Shown: piece after piece, positions 56,945-64,000 of the stretch | How the letters are laid out: every line of letters begins with the position of its first letter | Position numbering within the stretch: position 1 is the stretch's first letter | Assembly: GCA_026826555.1 (NCBI GenBank) | Contig: JAKSZT010053837.1 | Span: 1,058,861 to 1,122,860 of the forward strand | From: Tolypeutes matacus | Taxonomy: Eukaryota > Chordata > Mammalia > Cingulata > Chlamyphoridae | DNA: 64,000 nt | Direction: 5' to 3' | Translations under genes and position numbers: made by a program | The notes under the pieces: generated by a model | The model's input: only the letters and a program-made list of their open reading frames with translations | The model's database searches: none | Told to the model about the DNA's origin: nothing

Positions 56945-57165
56945 ATGGCTAACTTTATTAACACTTCCTCTGTGCCAGCCACTGTCCTCAGAGCTAGAGA
57001 CATATTTAATTTATATAAATAAAATGTATTTTATCAGCACAGAAATTCTATGACGTAGGTACTATTATTCCCAATTTACAGATGAACAAAATGAGAAGCT
57101 AAGCCATTTACTTAAGGTCACACAGCTAGCGAGTGGCTGAAACTGGGATCCAGGTGCGAGTTTTC
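56945..57165 (-). repeat. MIR SINE
   Basis: Antisense MIR: 'cctctgtgccagccactgtc', 'ttacagatgaacaaaatgag', 'aaggtcacacagctagcgag'. Confidence 0.7.
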
Positions 57166-57615
57166 AACCACGGTAAGATACAGGGCTGCTTCCCCTGCCG
57201 GAACAAACGGGACACTGGGACACCGTTTACAAGGAATCACAGGGTGAAATCTCACTTAGACCTACACAGCGTTAGGACTTGAAAGGACTTCAGAAATCTT
57301 GTCACATGCCTTGATCTTAGAGATGAACGGCCTAAAACCAGTCTCAGGTATTCTAATTCCTGAACTAGTCCTTTTCCAATACAATATTTGTGTAGCTATT
57401 GTTCATGGCTGTATGTGTCTATGTAGATATACATCCCATCTTTGTTTAAACAGCACAAATCAACAAAATTCCTAGCAGGTGTTTCTTGCCTTTTGTATTT
57501 AGGAAGCCAAACTGTTATAGAGCGCATCCTCATAGAGGCCCACAAATGTTCCTATTCTTACCCGATGAACAGTTTTTCAATTCTGCTGGTCCCACTCACT
57601 GCTCCTAGTTATCTT
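57166..57615. other. No gene seen; unclassified sequence
   Basis: No supported frame or repeat. Confidence 0.4.
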
Positions 57616-57838
57616 TTTTTTTTTTTTTTCTTTTCTTTTCTTTTTTTGAAGTACTGGGGCCAGGGATTGAACCCTAGACCTGGTAGCCAGCACTCAACCA
57701 CTGAGCCACATCAGCTCCCCTGAGTTGGCTTTTTCATTTGTTTGCTTGTTGTTTGTTTTCAGGAGGCACCAGGGATTGAACCCAGGACTTCCCATGTAGG
57801 AAGCACGCGCTCAACCACTTGAGCCACATCCGCTGCCC
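57616..57838 (-). mobile_element. Dimeric DAS SINE
   Basis: Two antisense units (to about 57,719 and 57,838) joined by 'gagttggctttttcatttgt'. A single outer duplication cctagtta(t/c)ctt at 57,604-57,615 and 57,839-57,850. Same junction as 32,025-32,302 and 62,370-62,630. Confidence 0.85.
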
Positions 57839-57850
57839 CCTAGTTACCTT

Positions 57851-58494
57851 AAATCTCAAGGATAAGCGCCTTCTTCTGGCCAGGAGTCCCAAGCCAAATG
57901 CATTAACTTATGAGCAAAATCAAGACAATCGAGTACTCAGGGAAATCAGCTTGAAAAGGCCTAGCATCAAGGCTATCCATTTGTAGTCAGAGTACTGAGA
58001 CCCACTCACCCAGGTGAGAGCTATCCTTTCATACTCCCACTGGACAAGGATTTATTATGAAATGTTTTGTGCACTGCTGGGCTGGGTTCTGTGGAGATCA
58101 CAAAAAAGGGTTAGATGTAATCCTTGCAGATGAAGGAAGCAGTTGAATGTTAACACAAAGAAATAAGATGCAAAAGGATGCAGATGAGAGGAAGCAAAGA
58201 TTAATGAAGTCATTGATTCATTTATTCAGTCGTAAGTATTTTTGAGCCACTAGTAGGTATACTGGAGGAGAAAGCTGAATGAAGATAGAAGAGAAAACTA
58301 AGTGGGCTCGTGAAGGGTGGGAAGAAATGAAAAGTCAGAAGGGTTGCCGAAGAACCTGATGAGTGCGGCAATAAAAGGCAGAAACAAGTGAGAAGAATTA
58401 AGAAAGAAGCTAAGGAGACTGATCAAGAAAGACAGTAAAAGACTGGATGCATAAGAAATGCTACACTTCTCCCATAGATGTTATTTTAAAAGAT
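57851..58494. other. No gene seen; unclassified sequence
   Basis: No supported frame or confident repeat. Confidence 0.4.
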
Positions 58495-58835
58495 GGGAAG
58501 TGGATGTGGTTCGAGCATTTGAGCACCTGCCTACCACATGGGAGGTCCCGGGTTTGGTTACCAGTGCCTCCCAGAGAAGAGGACCAAGATAACGAGCTGG
58601 CCCAATGGGCCAACAAGATGACACAAAGAGGAAACACAATGAGAGACACAACAAAGCAGGGAGTGGAGGTGGCTCAAGAATTTGAGTGCCTTTCTCCCAC
58701 ATGGGAGGTCCCAGGTTTGGGTCCTGGTGCCTCCTAAAGCGAAGACGAGCAGACACAAGGAACACACAGCAAATGGGCATAGTGAACAGAGAGTGAGCCC
58801 AAACAATGGGAGAGAAGAAATAAATTAAATAAATC
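58495..58835 (+). mobile_element. Two-unit DAS SINE
   Basis: Heads at 58,495 ('gggaagtggatgtggttcga') and about 58,660 ('gagtggaggtggctcaagaa'), tail 'aaataaattaaataaatc'. Single duplication taaaagat at 58,487-58,494 and 58,836-58,843. Confidence 0.85.
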
Positions 58836-58843
58836 TAAAAGAT

Positions 58844-60682
58844 CCCATGATCCACTCCATTTCTGGCAGGAAAAGTCTCCATTTGACATTGTTTAGAGTA
58901 TTGATGTCCCCTGGGACATCACTAGCTTTCACTTCTAACACATTCTAAGGGCCAGGAAGTCTTCCTATCTCTTCTACCCAAAATAGTTATAGCTCAAACA
59001 TTAATACTAATAATTCCTTATAGTTTGATTCAGTAACAAGTCCAAGGTCACACAATAACACTCATTTGTAAGGCTGGAACCTAGTAAATACAACACAAAA
59101 TACTGCTCATAATTTTTTCTCCTCAGCAAATGCTATGTGCAAAATTAAGGGGCATTGTATACTTTGGATAAACTGTATGCTTTATTAATATGTATCAATA
59201 AAATTGATTTTTTTTTTAGTTAAGGGGAAAGAGTAGTTTCTCCTCCAATTCCCCCTCCCAATTTTCATTTCAGAGTTAAAATGCAGAGAAGGTCTAGACC
59301 TTGATTTTGCAATCTAGTTTAGATCAGCTCTTAATGAAGCATGAGGAAGAATATGGAAACTCAGAAGGAATGCGTCTTAAATCAGGAATTGGGAAACCTA
59401 CACTTATTGGAGAAGGTAGCTTTTGTTCTGAGTTTTGAAAGATGTACAAGTAGAGATAAGAAAAGGCATTCTAACCTGGGGGCCCTGTTTCAGCAGACTG
59501 TGAATGTAAACCACCAGGAAAAGATAAGCAGCTAGCCTTTGGGTAGAGGGTGATCTGCTGACTATCCCTTTGCTAATTCCTTGGGGCTACAGTTCTTGAT
59601 GTAATTGCTCCCAATTATAGAGAAAGGAAGCATGCTTTTCTGGTTCTTCTTTCCACAACATTGACATGACATTTTTTTTTACATCACTTCTGACTCCAAG
59701 TACACGCCCACAATCCTCATTCATATTTCACTTACTGAGTGCATGCTAGATGCCAGACAGAAGCTAGTGGTGTCCATACAAAGATTAAAACTACCTGCTT
59801 CCTGCCTATCAAGATCAAAGACAGATAGGCATACAAAGAAATAATGGTGTTTAATATAATATGAGCAAGAATGCATGTCTGAAGAAAACTCACAGAGATA
59901 GTGTAAAAATTAAGTTAACGATGGGCTGGAAGGAAGGAAGTTCTTGAGAAGATGAGCCTGGCCTGAAACTCTTCCCACAGCCTTGATTTTCCAGTAAGGG
60001 AAGGAGTGAATGTAGAAGAGGGATGGGGGAAACATTTGAAATACAATGATGAGTTTGGTGGGTGAAGAGCAGAAGTTTCAGGACTGGGGACTTGCTGGCA
60101 GACTAGGTAAGAGAGAGAAACAGCTTGACTGGCAGGTCCTGTAACTCAAGGGCAAGTATGCCAGAGAGGAGGACCTAGGATTTACCTTTTCAGTACTGCA
60201 AAGAGTAGGATGCCAGGACTCTCCAGGTGGTTCTTAACTGCACTCGTTTGATGACAGTGGCTAGGGAAATCTTTGAAAAATTTTAAGCATAGGCAGAAAA
60301 TAAACAAATTGACATTGTAAAACTACTACATATATACACACTTTATGTGGGTGTGTATCACATCTACCTGTTGTTGCATGAGTTCAAAACTATTTTCCAA
60401 GTGTGAATATCTCATTGTCCCCATTAAGAGTGAACAAACCTCTTGAAACACAACCTGCCATAGGTTAGGAAATGGATATTTTTTAAAATTTGATTTACAC
60501 AAATTCTTTCAAGAGTGTATTAAATATACTCTTGTGGTCCTGTGTTCCTGATCATCTGTTGCATGATCAAAGATAAGTAGCTGTGTTAGCATATCACTTA
60601 AAACTCAAATATAACTCGGGGGTTCATCATACCATTCGCTCTACTATTGTATATGTTTCAAAAGGTTTGAAACAAACAAGCA
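58844..60682. other. No gene seen; unclassified with MIR/L2-like traces
   Basis: 59,035-59,090 ('tccaaggtcacacaataaca') and 59,730-59,850 ('gagtgcatgctagatgccag') look like old MIR/L2 relics. No supported coding region. Confidence 0.4.
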
Positions 60683-61138
60683 GGGGGGTGGATGTGGCTC
60701 AAATGGTTGGGCGCCCGTCTCCCATATGGAGGGACCTGGGTTCCATCCCCAAGGCCCACCATTAAAAAATAAAGAAAGAAAAATATAGAAGGTACACAGG
60801 CCGCCAGTACCTACATGCAGGTGCGCTGCTAGGCCCCGCCGAGCCACGCAGCAAGATGATGACATAACAGGAGAGTGACACAAGGGAGAGCCAAGTCAAG
60901 ACGCACCAAAAAACCAGGAATTAAGGTGGCACAGGCGGTTGGATGCCTCTCTCCCACATCAGAGGTTCCCAGGATTGAATCCCTATGAAGACAGGAGGAG
61001 AAGGATGAGAAGAGAGGGCAGGAAACAGACACAGAGAGTTGCCCAGCGAATGGACACAAAACAGCAAAAACGGGGGGGGGGGGGGGCGGGGGGAGCTAAA
61101 AATGGATTTAAAAAGTAAATAAATAAATCTTGAAAAAA
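60683..61138 (+). mobile_element. Long composite DAS SINE
   Basis: Same structure as 30,126-30,622: head, 'aggtgcgctgctaggccccg' linker, second unit, G-run at 61,069-61,086 and a tail of 'taaataaataaatct'. Duplication aacaagca at 60,675-60,682 and 61,139-61,146. Confidence 0.85.
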
Positions 61139-61349
61139 AACAAGCAAACCCTTCAAACATAAATCTCAAAAATCCCCAAAATGAAAAGCATCAAGCTAGG
61201 GCAAAAATGGGAGGACAAATTGAAAATATATAATAGTATTATAAGAACCCCTGACGACAAAAGCTTAAAAATTTTGAATTTTGAATTGCATTTGACAGCA
61301 AATCAGCTATCAAAATACTGAGAATGCTTGAAATGATGTACCTATTTTT
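61139..61349. other. No feature seen
   Basis: AT-rich, unclassified. Confidence 0.4.
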
Positions 61350-61520
61350 TTTTATTTAATTTTATTTTTTCACTTTTTCTTTTATTGTGGTAAAAAATAT
61401 ATATATATAACATAAAATTTGACTTTTTGACCGTTTTAATGGTACACTTCAAATGCACTGATTGCATTCACAATGTTGTGTAGCCATCACCATTATCTAA
61501 TTCCAAATTATTTTATCATT
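61350..61520 (-). repeat. Old LINE-1 3' UTR
   Basis: 'ttattgtggtaaaaaatata', 'ttgaccgttttaatggtaca' and 'cacaatgttgtgtagccatc' are the antisense of an old L1 3' end, related to 53,105-53,400. Confidence 0.6.
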
Positions 61521-62369
61521 TCCTAACTTTCTTCTTTTTTTTATTAGAGAAGGTGTAGGTTTACAGAAAAATCATGATGCACATATTTTGACTCTTCGAA
61601 AATTTCACATCATTATTGTTCATAGTTAAGATTATCTTTCAAATGCAGAAGTATAATATTAAGAAAAGTCATTATATCACATAAAATCAAATTGAGGCAT
61701 GTTTCCTTACTAAATTTGCCTCAAGATTAGGTCCTTTGTAAACCTCCAAAAAGATTATTTAATTTTAGATTTTACTTTGTTTTTCTCTTAACTCTACGAT
61801 TCTTTATGATCTGATCCAACTCTCAATTAGCACTTTCAGAAGCATAGAAGCAAAACATATATTCTCATCAGATTTTCACATATAATTGAAAAACTGCCCA
61901 CTTTTATAATTTTCTATTTTACTTAAGGTACCCAAAAGCCATTGCAATTAATGTAAAACAGGAAAATTAAATTCATATTTTGAGCATTTCTTTTTAGTAT
62001 CATATCTATCTCTTTAAGATGTAGCTTAATAAATATAATATATAATATAATTTTATTAAATTCAGTTAAAACATTTACTCTAATATCTACAGACAGTTCA
62101 TAACATTTTTAGAACATACTTTCATATCTTTCATAAACAAAATCTTTTTAAAGTCCACAATGGCATGATGTAAAAGAGAACGATAATTAAAGTAGACAAA
62201 ATTTTAAATGAAGTATGCCTTCTGCTATGTACCTAAGAGTTTTACAGAATAATCAATACAACAGATGTCCTTAGAGAGAGCAAAGGAGAATGAGAAAGCA
62301 TTAAGGTAGGGGCAGGGAGAGAAATGGAAGATATTTTTTGTTATATTCTGTGTGGTCCTCCACTGCAGT
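61521..62369. other. No gene seen; unclassified AT-rich sequence
   Basis: No supported frame or repeat beyond the LINE trace at its left edge. Confidence 0.4.
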
Positions 62370-62630
62370 TTTTGTTTGTTTGTTTGTTTGTTTGTTTGTT
62401 TTTGGGGGGGGGGGTTTCGAGGTACCAGGACCAGGGATTAAACCCAGGACCTCGTATGTGGGAAGCTGGTACTCGACTGTGTTTTGCTCCCCTGAGTTGT
62501 TTTTTTTCATTTGTTTGCTTGTTTGGTGTTTTGTTTTGTTTTGTTTTGTTTTGAGGAGGCACCAGGGATAGAACCCGGGACCTCCCATGTGGGAAGCAGG
62601 TGCTCAACCACTTGAGCCACAGCTGCACCC
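62370..62630 (-). mobile_element. Dimeric DAS SINE
   Basis: Two antisense units with a (GTTT)n tail and a G-run at 62,404-62,414. The first unit lacks the usual 'accactgagccacatc' head sequence. Single duplication ccactgc(a/t)gt at 62,360-62,369 and 62,631-62,640. Confidence 0.85.
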
Positions 62631-62640
62631 CCACTGCTGT

Positions 62641-64000
62641 ATTCTTTACCGGAGAAAAAGTTCTCTTCAAGGCCATGTCTAAGACCGGGAGGTAAAGCCA
62701 AATCAGAGACCTACACTGGCTCCAGCATCTTCAGCCCCCTCCCCAACATGGAAGGGCTACTCCTTTCCTTTATTTACCCAAATCTAACCAATCTAATTAG
62801 GGCCCTCCCTGTCTTGTTTTGTTGTAAGGCACAGACTTTAACCAAGTTTTTTACTTATTTTTTTTTTTTGGTAATTTAGGAAGTGCCTAAGGCATAATCT
62901 TATCAAGTGTAATTTTTACATGATGGTGAGATTATACAACTGTAGAATTGGATAATTGATAATTCATTCACATTTGCTAGGGCCTTGAATGTTAACATAA
63001 ACTTTAAATGCTTTATGTAAGGGAAACTGCTCACCGGGCAGCCACTATTTCTATTATCTCTAAACATGCTTGGTTGCTGTTAGCTAATCTCCTACCCCTG
63101 ATATATCATCTTTTTTCTCTTTGGTGAATTAGAAAGTGTAACAGTTGGGAATATGACTCTGCTAGAATTAAACTGGAATTCGCCCTGTGTTAACTACCAA
63201 AGTAGAGACAAAAAAATGTTACTACTCATAGCATAATTTTAATTTCTTAATAAAACTACATAAAGGCACTCATATTAACAAATATAATATTTAATACTTT
63301 ATATTAAATAACTTTGATTTCAATTTAAATCAGGAATCTCAACCTTGGCACTATGACATTTTAGGATAGATAATTCTCTGAATTTTCTACAAGGGCTAAT
63401 CAAACAAGTTGAAAACAGGATTCGTCTTCTCCCCCTAAAACCTGCTCCCCCTACTGTCACCTCTATCAGTGAGGTTGCCAGTCTACCCCATGTCTCCTTT
63501 CTCCCCTTCATCACACAGATCTTATCAACTAAATCTTGTCACTTCTGTTTCTTAAATACCTCCTAAATATGTGCCTTCTTTCCTTTCCCACTTGAATGTC
63601 ATCATTTTCCAGCTGAAACAAACTCCCAACTAGCCTCCTGCCTTCAATCTTGCCTCCCTCAGTGCACATAGGTTAGAGGGAATCATATTTGTTTCTGAAG
63701 CCCAGAGCTTTTTTGTTTCATTGTCTCTCTTAACATCTTTCACTGGTTCTCCTATTGCCCTTTGAGGTGGGTGGAACAGAAAGTCAGTGTGCCTGGACTT
63801 TAGATTGTGTGTTTATGGTGAGCAGTGATTGTGTTGTTAGAGGGGTGAAGTGATTTAGTGCCAAGAAATGAACATGAGGAAGCAACCGAGGTCTTTGTAT
63901 TAAAAGTGTGGACTTGATCCAAAGCACATTGGGAGAAACGTGAAAGGTTTTAAGTGGGAAAATGTGGACTTTATCCACAAAACTGGAAGCTTCTTTCTTT
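62641..64000. other. No gene seen; unclassified sequence
   Basis: Short frames only, AT-rich, no RNA gene or confident repeat. Confidence 0.4.

Overview
This is vertebrate nuclear DNA, almost certainly from a xenarthran mammal and most likely an armadillo (Dasypus). At least 17 loci carry the tRNA-like SINE with a 'gagcggatgtggctcaa' head, a 'gggttcaatcc' B-box and a 'ctcctaaa' junction, which matches what I know of the armadillo DAS-SINE family. Other features fitting a mammal are MIR and L1 copies, LTRs with 5-bp target duplications, GT/AG splice sites, and a TATA plus CpG-rich promoter. There are no operons and no bacterial or phage signals. Most of the open frames are chance frames or decayed transposon frames.

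Layout. 1-16.5 kb: nested LINE-1 (L1) fragments, several joining an L1 5' end directly to an L1 3' end, plus two LTRs with perfect 5-bp duplications. 17.2-17.9 kb: another solo LTR. About 18.4-27.05 kb, minus strand: the one convincing host-gene signal. A TATA box and CpG-rich promoter (near 27,035) precede a signal-peptide exon (26,972-26,903). This is followed by an array of roughly 1-kb units, each carrying two short phase-1 exons, A (63 bp) and B (42 bp). Four A and four B exons are intact and two further A copies are degenerate. The predicted product is a secreted or surface Ser/Thr/Glu-rich repeat protein. I do not recognise it, and its true last exon is uncertain. 27.5-34 kb: ordinary intergenic DNA with MIRs, SINEs and an endogenous-retrovirus-like internal region. 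34-47.6 kb: dense transposon nest, including an L1 with ORF1 remnants and a duplicated 5' UTR, a GGAA microsatellite with a 10-N gap, and probable retrocopies. 47.6-64 kb: mostly unique sequence with scattered SINEs, an ERV1-like LTR, MIR/L2-type relics and one degraded acidic coding remnant near 49.7 kb.

I found no multi-gene system. The tandem-exon gene is the item most worth following up. Others are the repeatedly deleted L1s, the duplicated L1 promoter and the SINEs that moved as dimers. Family names are recognition from memory; no database was searched.
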